Below, in pieces: positions 1 to 12,946 of a stretch of DNA of 64,000 bases. The notes under the pieces are model-generated. The model was not told the DNA's origin. It was given only the letters and a program-made list of their open reading frames with translations, and made no database searches. Source of the DNA: Heliopora coerulea (taxonomy: Eukaryota; Cnidaria; Anthozoa; Scleralcyonacea; Helioporidae); NCBI GenBank assembly GCA_030142905.1, contig JASJOG010000183.1, forward strand, positions 1 through 64,000, written 5' to 3'. Each line of letters begins with the position of its first letter. The first letter of the stretch is position 1. Position numbers and translations under genes: made by a program.

Positions 1-12
1 ACATTTTCGCCC

Positions 13-181
13 TCCTCCACCTCAGCGGCCTCACAATAAAATCTGTACAATGGTTTCAATCTTTTTCGATTTGTTAATTTTCATTGGAATAAAACGAAAC
101 CATGAACATTTTATGCCAGTCCAAGCAGTAAGAAAAAAGACGAAACTGGTTAGTCGAGATAAAAAAAAAAAAATAAAGGGG

Positions 182-242
<61 letters not shown>

Positions 243-440
243 TCATTGTATGACCTTTGGTTTATAGTATGCCACCAGCCTAAGGGAGGATTGTAAGTCC
301 TGAAATCGTGAAACTGATTATTCTATTATTCTAATGGTTTTCATATTTCGTCCAAAATTTAGCATATCCTTCAGGAGATTTTGCTTCCCTTCGGTTGCCT
401 CTCGCTTGCACCCACAGACTAAGACATCTGACCCCACCGC
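13..440 (+). repeat. Dispersed repeat, left copy
   Basis: This stretch is clearly similar, in the same orientation, to 63,386-63,780 at the other end of the window. Shared blocks include the opening CTCCACCTCAG, the segment around AAAGACGAAACTGGTTAGTC, and the CATATTTCGT..AAAATTTAGCATAT block. The left copy carries a GA microsatellite where the right copy has ordinary sequence. A 22-bp piece (104-125) recurs at 1,059-1,080. No coding potential is evident. It is probably part of a transposable element family I cannot name. Confidence 0.75.
187..239. repeat. (GA)n microsatellite
   Basis: An uninterrupted GA dinucleotide run sits inside the dispersed repeat. The serine/leucine or arginine/glutamate reading frames across it are artefacts of the repeat. 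Confidence 0.95.
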
Positions 441-1445
441 GAGTATTGTATCCTTTTAAATGTTTGCCAAATTTAATTTGACATGCATTACGGCCATGCG
501 TAGTGTACCCTCGCTTCCTCAGTCCCCAATACCTAAATTAATTATAAACAAGTTACCAAAAAAGATTTAGTCCAACTTTACCTTACCAATTTTTGCCCGA
601 TTTACTATTTTTTTGCCCTAATTTTCTATTTTTTCCCAAACTTTGCTGTGTGTCCCACCTGACACACCCCCCATAACTACGGCACTGATTGTTATTTACT
701 ACAAAAATCAGTCGTACAGAGTTAAATTGGTGGTTTGAAAGTAATTCTTATTACCTTTGGTTTGAGTTATTTTCGGACACATGTATCAAGTTTTTCTGTA
801 ACTTTCATTTCCCTACCATTTATACACTCAGGGCCGTCGGAAGCAAATTTATATTGGGGGGGGGGGGCTGAAAAGTTCAGCACACTCGAAAATAGTCATG
901 GCATTGTTAGGGGGTCCGGGGGAAATTTTTGAAATGTAGAACTTTGGAAACGCCATTTCCTGTAATTTGAGCGAGCCCATTTTGCGGCAGGCATAGTTCG
1001 AATTTTGCATAACAAAATGAGAACCACATCAGTATTATTTACTAACCTCAGTAACCTGGAACATTTTATGCCAGTCCAAGTAGCCCAACCCAAAATTCTA
1101 ATGTGAGGCCACGAATGTCTTGCGAGTACATAAATTGATAGCATTTATTTTAACGTCTCTTAGACTTTGCAAGTACGAGATTAGAGTTCCACTTTTCGAA
1201 ATTTCAAGCTGCAAGCAGGCTACGAATCACAAAACATGTAGTTTTATTTCGAACATCACATGGCCTTGTACTTTGGAATTTTGAGCTGAGCTCTGATCTT
1301 TATAATACACTTATAGATTGATGCCTTTTTTTATCAGTTTTCCCCAATAGTGGCTAGGTTACATGTTGACTACTCACGAAGATTATCGAGATTGCTAACG
1401 TGAATGGTCGCAATTGCCAATGTGATAATTACTGGTAAATGAGAT
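441..1445. other. Intergenic, no gene seen
   Basis: No convincing coding sequence. It holds a poly-G run near 847-859, followed by a GGGGGTCCGGGGG-type segment (907-925) of the kind that recurs around 9,815, 10,620 and 11,640, which suggests a common dispersed repeat. The segment at 1,059-1,080 repeats part of the first dispersed repeat. Confidence 0.6.
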
Positions 1446-4400
1446 TTATGTTTGTGTGTCTTTATGAGCCAAATTAATGCTTTTACACAAATCTCTCTCT
1501 GTAAATCGCCCAAAAATTTGCTTTCTGCTGTCAACTCTCTCAACAAATTCGTTTGCAACTTCAATTAAATCAGTGCTGTCGAGTCTGTCCTTGTGTACAT
1601 GAAGAATCATGAGATGGTTCAGTCGGCGATCTGTCGTGCGTGACTTCAAATACGTTTTGACGCATTTCAGGGCAGAAAAAGACCTCTCACTAGTAGCAAT
1701 GGTGGCTGGCATGACAAGGAGGATCTTTGCCACTTTGATGACTTCCGACATTGCCACTTTCCTTGAATGGTCTAATTGCTGCAAAAGCTTTACTAGGTCG
1801 TGAACTGTGAAAGTTGTTGACTCGTAATCCAATGATTTCGCAGTTGGAAGCAAAAGAGGCAGCTGAGCTTCCAGCCTATACTCATCGAAATCAGTGCCAA
1901 AAATGGAGCAAGCCTCTCTGATTTCATCTTCCCAGGATTGATCCTTAATTGCTTTCAGAAATAAATCTTGCAAACTGACGTATTTGCGGAAATCTGGCTG
2001 ATCAAATCTTGCTTTGATACAAGCTGTTATTACGTCAAATGCCTGAAAGTATATCTGGTGATAATAATCTTTTGCTGTCGACGGGAAGTAATGGGTTTCT
2101 ACATCGTCATCATCCAGCCTTCCTGGAACCCTCCTTTTTCGAGGCAACTTTGGATCCTCAACTTGGAGCTCAACCTTTTGCTTTAATGTGTTCTTCCAGA
2201 ACAAATCAAAAGTATCATCACTGCGATCCTTTTCTATTGTCTTGATGACATCTTGAGCTATCGCACATCCTTCTGCTGCTGACATTTTTGGATCCTGCAA
2301 AGTTCGACTTAAGTTGTCAGTCTGCTTTAGAAGCATTGTCCCCAATAAACAGGCGTACACGAAATCAAAGGTTGGCATGTGTGTCATGACACCACGAACT
2401 CTTGCCTTCATTTCAGTGTCATGAAGAACTTCAAGCGACCACACCCACAGGTCCATGAGTTCGTTGAAGTTGTTTAAGACTGACACCAGGGCTTCGCCAC
2501 GAACAGTCCACCTTGTAGGACATAGCGCATGGATGCCTTTTGATTCATTTTTTGTTTCGTTTCTCATGTCATCTAGCTTCGTGTTACGTTTAGGTGACTT
2601 CTTAATTAGCTTGCAAATTTCGTGTACGACTTCGAAGACACGTTTTAAACAATCAACTGATTTGATTGAATCAGCAACGGCCAGATTTAAAGCGTGTCCA
2701 TAACAGTGAATATAAAGACATTTTCCATTAATGGCTTTAATCTGCGTGGCAACACCAGTTTTTGCTCCTGCCATCGCTGCAGCCTCATCGTAGCATTGAC
2801 CGCGTGCATCTTCAAGCCTTAGATTCATCCTCAAAAGGATGTCCTGCAAAATAATACAATAAAATCTAAGAGCTTCTATCAGGAAAATACACAGGCATAG
2901 CTACATGTATATATTTCTTTGTGAAACCTATGAAACTTGCTGCAAGCTTTCGAGACAGGCTAGTGTAAGATCACACCTGACATACTATATATTTACAAAG
3001 TGAAAATTTGTACCTTAATAATTACGACGATATGATCTGCGCCAGTGTCTTTCAGTAGATGCACACCGATAAAATCTTCATGAATAACAAAGCTATCATC
3101 AACCCATCTGATACAAACCACTAGCTGCTCACTATTCGAGACGTCAGCAGTTTCATCAGCCATTATTGTGAAAAATACAGCATTTTGGATTTGTTTTGCT
3201 ATTTCTCGAAGTATTCGTAAAGCCATAATCTAAGAACAAGATGCGAAATTCTAAAATCCTAAACATATCGACTATCGCCTGGCGCTTTCAATCTGACAAT
3301 AAGCTCCTGCTCAGTTCATAAATAGTTAGTATGTGCACATCAAATTAGATGCAAACATTTTCTTATAGGAGTTGAAAGTGGCTTTTTCAATTCATCTCAG
3401 ATTTTTCGGATACCAGTACTGATTAGTTGCATATTTATAATTATGGGACATTTTTCGTAGAGTGAAAAATATATATTATCCAAAAATTCAAAGCCTCTAC
3501 CTGAAAGAACCTGACATTTGTCAATTACATTAATTTGATAAGTTGTCATACCTCGAGAATTTCGTTCTGAATATCTGCTGATATGAATTTGGAAGTCTTT
3601 TTCTGCAACCACTCCATGATTGAGGGTTCCTCATCGCATCTTAGTTTAAAGAGTTGATAGAAGTTTGAATCTACTTCACACTTTTCAGTTGCATTCCAGT
3701 TTCCTCTCAAAGATAGGGATTGGCGTGCTATTGCAGAAATTTAATTTTAGCCTGTTTACTTTTAACATTTTGTATAGTATTAAATTTTTTATTTAATGTA
3801 ATAATTAATAACCCTACATAAATACACATGGAATTTTAAGTATGGAATGAATCAGATTGCAGAAGGGTGTTTTGCTGAATATACATGTATGTAATATGAA
3901 TAAGATAAATTTTATAAATTTAATGGACACTTTATTCCAGTAAAAAGCACAATGTTACTTTTACTATCTCAGTTGTTTACCTAGATACCTCACAATTCCA
4001 AGTATCTTAAGTAGAATTCTGCGGTTTTTGAATTTCTCTAAAGCATGTTGGGTAGAAATCATCTCCCCTATGTCTTCCTTTACAGTTGAAGGTACCTCTT
4101 TCCACCTTGCTAAACCTTCTTTATGGCATGCCGACGTCTCATGTTTGTAAAATCCTCTGCCTTTGAACAACGCTGTTTTCCAATTCCGGAATCCTTTCTC
4201 TGTGAAAACAATTTCTCCTTTTGTTGAAGAAATCATGTTGTGGTGCAGTGCTTTGATACACATGGAACAGAAGGCTGAGTCAGTGTCTGGATCACAGTGC
4301 AACCACTTGAACTTGTCAAGCCATGCTGGTTGGAATGATCTCTTGAAGTTTTGTTTCCCAAAAGTGCGAGCTGGAAATTTGAAATTCCTCGGCTGGTTTG

Positions 4401-4450
4401 GTTCTGTCAAAAATTGAATTCGTTGCCCAATTGAATTTTCAGATTCAATA
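1446..4450 (-). CDS. ZMYM1-like protein with TTF-type zinc finger and hAT transposase fold (four exons)
   Basis: A leftward gene with readable splice sites: exons about 3,981-4,450, 3,552-3,727, 3,014-3,229 and 1,446-2,843. Donors (GTAAAC, GTATGA, GTACAA) and AG acceptors join in matching phase. The first exon holds a TTF-like zinc-binding region (WLHCDPDTDSAFCSMC, then KHETSACH). Exons 3 and 4 give the hAT/RNase H-like core: ADETADVSNSEQ, then CYDEAAAMAG, HCYGHALNLAVADS and CPTRWTVRGEAL. The C-terminus is a typical hAT dimerisation region (PATIATSERSFSALK). Proteins of this type are annotated as zinc finger MYM-type protein 1-like in many invertebrates and derive from hAT transposases. The long exons are open, so it may be functional or recently active. 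The true 5' end is uncertain. Confidence 0.8.
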
Positions 4451-4802
4451 CTACAAATAAATATTGAAACTATGTAATAAAACACCGATATAAATAAAAA
4501 TTGGAAACTCTTGAAAACATTGGAAATATAGGAACACATTATGGTATTTTGCTCGGACCTCAAAGAAGAGCAAATGGCCAATGGGTCTTCACTAGTGGTA
4601 GTTTTTACGTTTCTATTGTAATTTATTTGTGTTTATTTATGTTTTACTACAAGAATGAGAATGCACATGTAAGTGAAAAATTATACTTAATTTTGAAAAT
4701 GTGTTTTAAAAGTGAGCATAAAATTTCATTTACATTATGAATTATCACACTAATGTACTTCATGAATGGTGCCTGGTACTTGTGTAAGTTAGTTTCAAGC
4801 GG

Positions 4803-4875
4803 CTTAATGGTGGCTCAATGGCTAAAGCATCTAGCTAGCATTAAAAAGGTTGTGGGTTCTAGTCCAACATAGAGT
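4803..4875 (+). repeat. tRNA-derived SINE head
   Basis: The segment has a D-arm/A-box-like GTGGCTCAATGGCTAAAGC and a B-box-like GGTTCTAGTCC at tRNA spacing. Stem pairing is poor, so this is a pseudo-tRNA of a short interspersed repeat, not a tRNA gene. Confidence 0.5.
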
Positions 4876-5122
4876 TCTTCTGAGTATCCCCAGCTTAAGT
4901 GGCAAAAACTGACAATTATTAGGAAATGTGCAAGTCAATGATCAAATATTAAAATTTGTGATTAACAAGAAATGAAAAGTATGGATGGTTCACAATTAAG
5001 GCAAAGGAAGATATTTTTTTTTCCCTAGCTCAAATAAAACTTGCCTCATATACCTGTACAAGTAACATCACTGTCACAAAGACTCACTGAGTGCATGATT
5101 TAAAGCACTACCCATTTCTTAC

Positions 5123-5219
5123 TGGAGAATCAGAATGTGATGTTGTTGCAGGTAGATTTACTTCTATCTCATCTAGATCTTCACAAGTTTCTACTTCATC
5201 ATTTTCTTGATGCTGGTTT
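5123..5219 (-). CDS. Possible upstream exon of the ZMYM1-like gene
   Basis: On the minus strand a short acidic open segment (beginning NQHQENDEVETCEDLDE) lies between a TTTCAG acceptor and a GTAAGA donor, upstream of the TTF-domain exon. Its character fits the acidic N-terminal region of ZMYM1-like proteins. However, its end phase does not match the acceptor I chose for the next exon at 4,450, so either that acceptor is wrong, another exon lies between, or the copy is damaged. Confidence 0.4.
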
Positions 5220-6227
5220 CTGAAATAAAAAATGTTTGAACTGTAAGTTTAGAGACTTGCACATCACAAATAAAAAGCAGCCAAATCTTTTGAAATATTA
5301 ATCAAGGTATTTATATATCAGCATATTATCTGTTAATTCCAGTTATTTCGAAATTATAAGCAGGTGATTACACGTGTTAATTCGACACAATTTTCAGTGA
5401 ACATGTTTCCAGTTTCTAGAAGGCTTTCACCAATAAATGTTATTGTACAAATCTTTCTCTTTAAAAGCAAAAGAAATCAAATTAAACGTTTTCTGAAAAT
5501 GCATATTTTACCCACATTTAATCTACTGTGTAGATTTGTATTCATTTAATTTGGAATATTTAGATGACAAAGGGAATGGACACAACTAAAAGTTCTATTA
5601 CATGGCTGGATCACAAGAAAATTAACTAGTTATGAAAATTATCAATGATAGGACTGATACCCTATATTTATAACATTTTTCAGTGCAAAAGCAAGACTAA
5701 GAAAGCCGCGATATAACTAACATATATAACGATATAACTTGCTTTTATTAACTTCCACGCCGAAATATATATGCCATAACTAGCTTCTTGTCGTCTTGTA
5801 TAGTAGTTACATGATTGCAGTAATCTCATAATGTAAAAGGGGGATTAGCTTGAGATTATTATCGATTTTTTAAAGATATCTCTTTTTTTGTGAGATACAA
5901 AGTAAGATGATATTGTATGAACAAAAATATTCACCTGGTAAAACGTACCCTCTCTCTCCCTTTATATAGTGTCAGATTGTCAAACGACAATTAAATTGTG
6001 AAGAAATGCGTCCACGATTGTTAAACTGGCGGGTATGATTCTTTGGTTCATTCCTGGATTAGTAAAAGTTCAGAGAATAGCTGATGGTGCCGGTGATGTG
6101 AACTGTGTATTGTAAAAATTAGCACAAATATTGACAAATATTAACCTTTTCTTTGAAGCTGAGAAGTAAACATACCCAATTTTTTGGTGACAGCTTTCAC
6201 CACTGCTAAAGTGGCGAAACGTGTATA
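5220..6227. other. Intergenic, nothing recognised
   Basis: AT-rich sequence with many stops in all frames. I see no motif, repeat or exon worth naming. Confidence 0.5.
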
Positions 6228-6397
6228 TATCCATATATGTATTTATCTATATATGTATATATCTATATATGTATATATCTATATATGTATATATCTATAT
6301 ATCTATATATGTATTTATCTATATATGTATATATCTATATATGTATATATCTATATATGTATATATCTATATATGTATATATCTATATATGCATATA
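6228..6397. repeat. AT-rich minisatellite (TATATCTATATATGTA-like units)
   Basis: About ten tandem copies of a 16-20-bp unit alternating ATCTATATATGTAT and ATTTATCTATATATGT. The apparent Met-Tyr-Ile-Ser reading frames across it come from the repeat. Confidence 0.9.
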
Positions 6398-6495
6398 TAT
6401 AGTAAGTGAACAAATTGATGAAGGAAAATTTCGAATGACCAGATACCTCGACTTTAAGACCGAACCAGGACCTGTTGCAAAAATGCAACTTTTGG

Positions 6496-6568
6496 ACTTC
6501 CGATTGGGAATAGAACCCGTGACCCCGCGAATCTAGCGCGATGATTTGCCAACTGAGCTACGGAAGCC
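6496..6568 (-). repeat. tRNA-like sequence in a SINE
   Basis: Read on the minus strand it starts GGCTTCCGTAGCTCAGTTGG and has a B-box-like GGGTTCTATTCC and a 3' acceptor strand that pairs with the 5' end. A second, weaker copy lies at about 6,650-6,722, truncated by the fold-back element that follows. These look like tandem SINE copies. Confidence 0.55.
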
Positions 6569-6730
6569 GTTGCCGAGAGCATAGCCACGAGTTCAGGTCG
6601 TGCCTTAAGACGTCTTTACGACCAGGCCGGGACCATTTGCGAAAAATGAAACTTTAGGCCTTCCGGCTGGGAATGGAACCTGCAACCTCGTGGATGTAGT
6701 GCGATGCTTTGCAAGCTGGGTCGTGTATAA

Positions 6731-6912
6731 AAGGCATACCTGAGAAAGAGGATTGCGGCTAGGATCAGCGTTAGGATTAGGATTATGGCTAGGGTTAGGG
6801 CTTGTTAGTTCTAGCCCTAACCCTAGTCCTACCTCTTACACCAAACTAAATCCTAATCCTAAACTATCCTAACCCTGATCCTAATCCTAATCCTCTTTCT
6901 CAGGTGTACCTT
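6731..6912. mobile_element. Fold-back MITE-like element with telomere-like motifs
   Basis: The ends are inverted copies (ACCTGAGAAAGAGGATT at left, AATCCTCTTTCTCAGGT at right), with a short middle between TTAGGGTTAGG-type and CCTAACCCTAG-type arms. The whole element is a long imperfect palindrome. No coding capacity. The telomere-like words sit inside a fold-back element, so this is not a telomere fusion scar. Confidence 0.6.
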
Positions 6913-7570
6913 CTAGCCACAGCTACGGAGGCCTTTGACGAGAGCAGGGTCACAAATTCAGTTTCTATCAGACGATAATACGGATCAGAAGTAAGGTATA
7001 TCGCAAAGGACATTGTGGCATTTACGCACGATTAACAGTTAAGTTTTATAATCGAGGGAAATTTCCAGTGTTACGAAATTTTTTAAGACAAGGCCAATTT
7101 TGAAATCCAGATCGAATCTTGAAAAGGTTGTAACACTTGAAATTTTCCTCTATATTAATACGATAACCATGTTATACTGCAGTGTTTTATCGACAACTGT
7201 AGTCCCATCACCTTAACGCCAAAGCGAATCCGTAAACGGGATTGGAACCAATAACCTGGGATGACCTGTGGGCAATGATCCCAACCATGAACTGTGATCG
7301 TCTGCAAAGATCGAAAATCTGCAAAAGTTCCAGACGGGGTGAAATGGACTATGCCATCTTGCAAGTGTCGATGCGCGAAGTGCTCCTTAGAACAGAAATG
7401 ACATTCTGATGCAATTGTGACTGGGTTGGTGTTAATATAGTCAACTTTCTCTAAAGTGGACATCCTCGCGATTAGCTGTAAGTGTCCTCCTTAAAGAGGT
7501 GTCCAAATTGGACACCAGTGTAAATTCCTCCATATCCTAAAAAATATATCGTATTATTATACTTACAGAA

Positions 7571-7722
7571 AATTTATGGTGCTACTTTTGATCGTGAAGG
7601 GAAATGGGTTATCGTTCATCCTCACGGTCAAAAGCTGCAGCGTTTGAACATGCCATGGAACCAACGTGTTATCATGAAAGGAATTAAATCATTGTATGGT
7701 AACAAATCTAAATCTGAATAGT
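7571..7722 (+). CDS. Orphan terminal exon, function unknown
   Basis: After an acceptor-like ATTATACTTACAG there is an open frame of about 50 codons (YGATFDREGKWVIVHPHG at its start, GNKSKSE at its end) closed by TAG. The codon use looks coding and there are no internal stops. A second coding-like stretch starts with ATG at 7,743 (MADLLVKYELKFPDVSKNG) but breaks into three frames by about 8,009. I do not recognise the protein. It could be a 3' exon of a host gene or a relic of a mobile element. Confidence 0.35.
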
Positions 7723-8009
7723 GACTATACATTCATTGTATTATGGCTGACTTACTTGTTAAGTACGAATTGAAATTTCCTGATGTTTCTAAGAATGGCT
7801 TCGTTATAAAGGTATAAAGACAGCTAAGACTACGGTAAAGATATCGATAACTACATCATTTTTATCTGAGTAACACCAGAGAAATGAAAGAGTTTTGTTG
7901 AATGAGTTTAACCAAGAAAGACTGAAGAAAAACTGTCCTCTACCTGTTTCATCCGAATAAATGGTCTGTTAGATCAAATTGCACGAACTGGTCTTACTTC
8001 TACCATATA

Positions 8010-11000
8010 GGTAGCACGTATGGAATATGTTCGGGAATATGAGGCTGTACGTGTGTTGTAGTCCTGGTGCTAACTAATATATAGATGACGGACATAAACT
8101 TACGTTTGCGTATCCAGGGTATCAGGTACAATTTTTTCGGGGTACAAATTAGGAAAAAGCAATTTGGGAGCATTATATTCAAAACTAAGGCCTTCATGGT
8201 TGTAGCATTGCTGAATGAAAAATCGTGAGAAAATTTTAACTAAAACTGTGAAATTTTTGGTAATGTTTATAACGATAAAAGTACTTGGAAACTTAAGAAC
8301 AGAAAATATGTAAAGTTAAACCTTTGAAATGAATAATTAATCAAAAACAGCAGTTGTTCGGAATATATTAAATACAGACGAGTGTTGACGGAGGCCAATA
8401 GAATCAATTCCAGTATAGTCCGCCCTTTTCGGGAGACTCTACTTGAATGATCTAGTCGGGTCATTGAAGTATACTATTCCCCCAAATTTTCATCATATAT
8501 TGGTAAATCGAACAAAGCCTTTAATTCAATTTAATATTTTTGTAAATGTTAAAATCACAAACTTCTAGGTGTACACATGGATGATTTTTTTCTTGTTTCT
8601 AAATGGCATTGCCAAATGTGTTGGTTGGGATTTACAAACCTTCTCCTTTGGGAACCAACACAATCAACAAAAATAAATAAATACTTACGTAAAATTCTTA
8701 ACTTTGTTGGTTTACATTGCAATTATAACATTAAAAAACTATTTTCTTTCTTTCTTTCTTCCTTTCTTTTTTTAGTGGGAGACCATACCTGAATTCACCT
8801 TAAAGTGTAGTCCTCCCTAAGGGGAAGGGGGACTAAAGTTGAATTGATCCGGCTACCTTTCTTCTAGATGTATCAGCTGTAATATATAAATCGGTGGCAA
8901 AACGTTTGAGAAAGAGCAGTTCAAGTGATCCAAACCTGCTTTTCCCCATTATCTATTTTGTCGACCTATCTGCAAAATTGATGGTCAGCAGTATTCTGGC
9001 TGCCAACCAGTGTTTCCACTTTTAAGGAAATTTGAAGGATATTTTGAGAATTTGAAGTAAATTTGATGGAACCTGCATTTTTTAACAATTTTATCAGTAA
9101 CATTGTAGCAGGCTAGTAGTTGACACAGCGCAGAAAGATGAGGTTAAACGTCAGTCGATTGTAGCACAATTGCTAGCGGAGAACAACGAAATTAATCTAA
9201 GAGATTTCTAAACAGCTTCCCTAGCCGCAACCGTCTTACTTTTGCTCAAAATGCTGAAGCTGTGAAACCATAAGTGATAGAAACGAAGTCGGAGTATTTT
9301 ATACGAACGAGTTAAATCTACACATATTTTGACAGATAGTTGTGTAGCAATAGTGACAGGTTTCTGAACTACTCCTGTTTAAATAAAGTTTATCTGAATT
9401 TGAATTTGCGTTGGACGTTTTGTGCTCCCAAATCAACATGTTACGAAAATGACTGTTGATGTTAGGAGCATTACAAATTTTTAGCAACTGTATTCCCACT
9501 ATTTAGCCCTAAGGTGGTTTATCTTTTTTCACAGTTTTTGGGCTAGGGACTGATTAGAAGGTGTGGCTAAATAGTGGGTAAGGCTAAATAGATAGTAGGA
9601 CTTAATAAAGGGTGTGGCTCAATAAATTGTAGCGCTAAATAGAGAGTGGGAGATGCATGGCACTGGCAGATCGACTTTGAACGCGTGAGTTTGCGCAAGC
9701 GCAATGGAGTTCGCCTAATAAATCTCACTGAGATCTCCTGGGCACAGGCATTTAACCATCAATTTACTGAGTTGGGTGACAGCTGAGTGAGAAGCTCAAG
9801 CTTTCTTGGAGGTGCGGGGACACGTCCCCCAGGAAGTTTCTGAATATTTGGGTGCCTTAAATGGCATTTTCTGCATTTGAAGAGCAGCTTTGCCCAGTTC
9901 TGACCTAGCTGTTCCTCGGGAACCCACACCACGCACTGTTAGTGAAAATACATGTGTTGCACATCAAGTTTATAAATTATAATCAGTACTAATAGAGTGG
10001 TATGTCAAATGGCGTCAATCACAAGCGTGATTGGTCGGGCACGTGCTCGGCCAGGCCCGGCCTTGGCTACGTCACTGCTGATGAAGGGTATGTAAATTTA
10101 ATATAATTATCTAAAACGTAAAAATTAGCTTAGAAAGCACAATCAATGAATGCCTATATTTTAGCACTACAGCTGGCAGTAAAAAATAGAAGCTAGTTGG
10201 ATAGTCCACAAAGTACTGGCTTTATGCTGTTAGCTATAGGTTCCTTAATTTATGACGAAAGAATAAAATCAAAGTCAATTGAGATCTCTATGTACAGCAG
10301 GTAAATCATATTGAACTAGAAAGTCTCTGAATAAGATCTTGATTAAAAGCAGTTTTAGCTGTTGATAGAGATATGAAGATGTCATTATACCAAAACGAAA
10401 ATCATTCAATTTGTTCACAAATAAAGGTGTGGAGTAATTAATTAGAGCGATCTAATATCTCACTTGATCTATCATCTTTCCAAATAAAGCAACATTACTT
10501 GCTCGTATCATCACGCGGAAATTGGTGATTGGTTCACCGTCCTATGACGCCATCCAAGTATCTGTTCTTTGATAGACCATTGAAAATTATCAATGACAAT
10601 GCACCAAGGACGTAAATCCTGGGGGGGATCGGGGGACATATCCCCCCACTTTTTGGACCGAGAGGGATACGTATATACTTATCCCCCCTACTTTTTGCAA
10701 AGTTCATGACAACTGAAGCCTAATTTCTGTTCCCTCGGCGCTTATGGTTCCATGTTTACCTTTACGATTTTCCGATATAACCTTTTCCAGCCCCAATTCT
10801 TACCTAGGTATTGTTGGTTCGAATACATGACAAATTATGAAAATTTGCCAAGTTATTTTACAGTCCGATCGTTCTCCTTTGGACGCCATTTTGTAAACAA
10901 TCAAAAATGCTTTGTTTAGTCATACTATAACGTCTTTATTGCTGTTTGGAGGAAATGCATGGCTTCGTTTCGATTCAAAAATAAGCATAGGTCTCAAGTG

Positions 11001-12940
11001 ACCCGCATCTGGCGGGTCAGACCCGCATTTGGACATCCAAACCCGCCGACCCGCCAGGCTAGCATAAATACCCGCATTGGCATTGATTTGCTGTATTTCT
11101 GTCTTCCGTGTTGTGAAATTTTTAAATGTGTTTTGGAACACGAATATAAGCTACGATTTGACAATGGGACTTGCAACACCGTTAAACGCATTCTGTGACA
11201 TCCCAGACATGTTTACAATCCATTTATTTGATATCACGCACACAGACTGCTTGAGATCATATTGCTGACTCGTCCACAGTCGCTTGCAAGAAACTCATGC
11301 GCATGCAACCGCGGAGATTCATGGGGACTTTGAACAGTGCGAGTTTTGCAATTTGCAAAAGAATATTTCTGTAAATTAGGCAATGATAATAATACGTCAA
11401 ACCCAGAGAACAAAATCAGTTGAATCTGTTGCAACTGAGATGTGTGGTGTGGCATATCAGTGTAGATGTACAGATTAAGATTAAATTTCCAAAAAGTACA
11501 AAGTAAAGTGCAGAGGAGTGCATTTTTGAGTCTAAGTGAGGGGGTAACATGGTTAAAGAAAATCATTCAATTTTGCTTCAAAATGGTCTCAAAATGCAGG
11601 AAATGGCTTTTCAGAGAGCCTAATTTTGAAAATTTTCCGGGGCAGCATGCCCCCGGACCCCCCTAGAGCATCGCGCCAAAGGCGCGAGTTCTCTTTCTGG
11701 TGACCAGCATCAAGGCCATCCAAACTTGATACCTATGAATAAGGTATGAATGTTGTTCCAAAGAAACAATCTCAGAATGCCGGAAATGGCATTTTATAAA
11801 CATTAGATTTAAAAAAGAAAAACTTTCAGAGGGAATGCTTCCACATCACTTGGCCGGCTCCGTCCCCCCCACTTTTAAGAAGCGATTGTCGCCCTTGCAA
11901 TGCACGAAGAATTAAATCTGCTGGTGATGTTAAAGCATGGTTTTCTTAGAGTCATCTCAATCGTAGCGAGCAGCCTGATCGTTTTAAATGCATTGGAAAG
12001 ATCGAGATGATTGGCATGACCATCGATTTTCATACGTTCGCCTCCATATTCGTGCGTTAAACTAGTGACGGGTGAGATATTTAGCACAATAGTCGATGTC
12101 AATGGAAAAGCGTACCTCATGATCTGCTATCTGCTTTTTCTGCATTTTAGAGTTGAAGAAAAGCGTGAGAAAGTTAGGAAGAACACAGATTTTGGGTTGG
12201 CTAAATATGTTAAGATATATCAAATATATAAAATTTAAGGGTCTAAAGTAAGGTTCAGTATGTGGATCCTCTAGCAAAAACAAAAAAATTTGGACTAATT
12301 GGAAACTAGTCACACCGAATTAGCTCCTAAACAGTTTGGACTAGAAATCGCGGTTGATCAACCAGTCAACTCAATAAACCTATTCTTTTTTCTTGTTGAA
12401 CTAACTTGTTTATCTGGATTAACTTGTTCTTGCTTCGTGGTTTGGTGGGAGGTAATGTATAGCTGGCCAGCTGTTCAGTTTGTTGATAATTGACTGCTTT
12501 GATGAGTATTTGGTTTGTTGAATATTGGCTGTGGTTGGGTAGGTGGTTATGTACCAGCTGTTCAGTTGAAATTATGAGTTCGAAATTTTCATAACCAGCC
12601 TTCCAGTTACAAGTGTGACACGAAAAGATAAAGTCGACCCTGCACTAATAATCATACACTTTATCAGTGTGTATGCCCTCGCCTCCTACTCTGGTGACAG
12701 TGCTAACATATAACCTATTTCGCTTTTCCCAATTGCGTTAATTCGTGTGAGAATCTGCTTGAATTTACGTGGCTTTCAAGTAAGATTTCTTCTGGGACCG
12801 GTCATTTTTTGGACGGCCCGGAATGGCACACTGTAAATCTTGCGGTGTTGCACGGACACTTAAAAAGGCGTAACAGTACACCAGTTCTGCGTACAGTGGT
12901 AATTAACGCCTTATCAGTGTAACTTAACGCAGCACAAGTA
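8010..12940. other. Repeat-rich intergenic region, no gene seen
   Basis: No convincing coding sequence. It contains a pyrimidine microsatellite (TTTC units, about 8,747-8,775). Several GGGGG/CCCCC-framed segments occur at about 9,815, 10,620-10,690, 11,640-11,665 and 11,865; they share words with 900-960 and look like fragments of one dispersed repeat. There is a GACCCGC-rich patch at 10,998-11,060. GTGTAA/ACACC words become frequent from about 12,830, where the Polinton inserted. Unclaimed reading frames here have no recognisable domains. Confidence 0.5.
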
Positions 12941-12946
12941 TACACC
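12941..12946. other. Target-site duplication, left (TACACC)
   Basis: The hexamer TACACC directly precedes the left terminal repeat and is repeated exactly at 31,913-31,918 after the right one. Six base pairs is the duplication length known for Polinton/Maverick integration. Confidence 0.9.

Noticed and set aside
6184..6536. Tyr/Ile/Met-rich reading frames
   Set aside because: They translate an AT minisatellite and have no independent coding signal.
6740..6900. Interstitial telomere scar
   Set aside because: The telomere-like words are part of an inverted-repeat element with non-telomeric ends.
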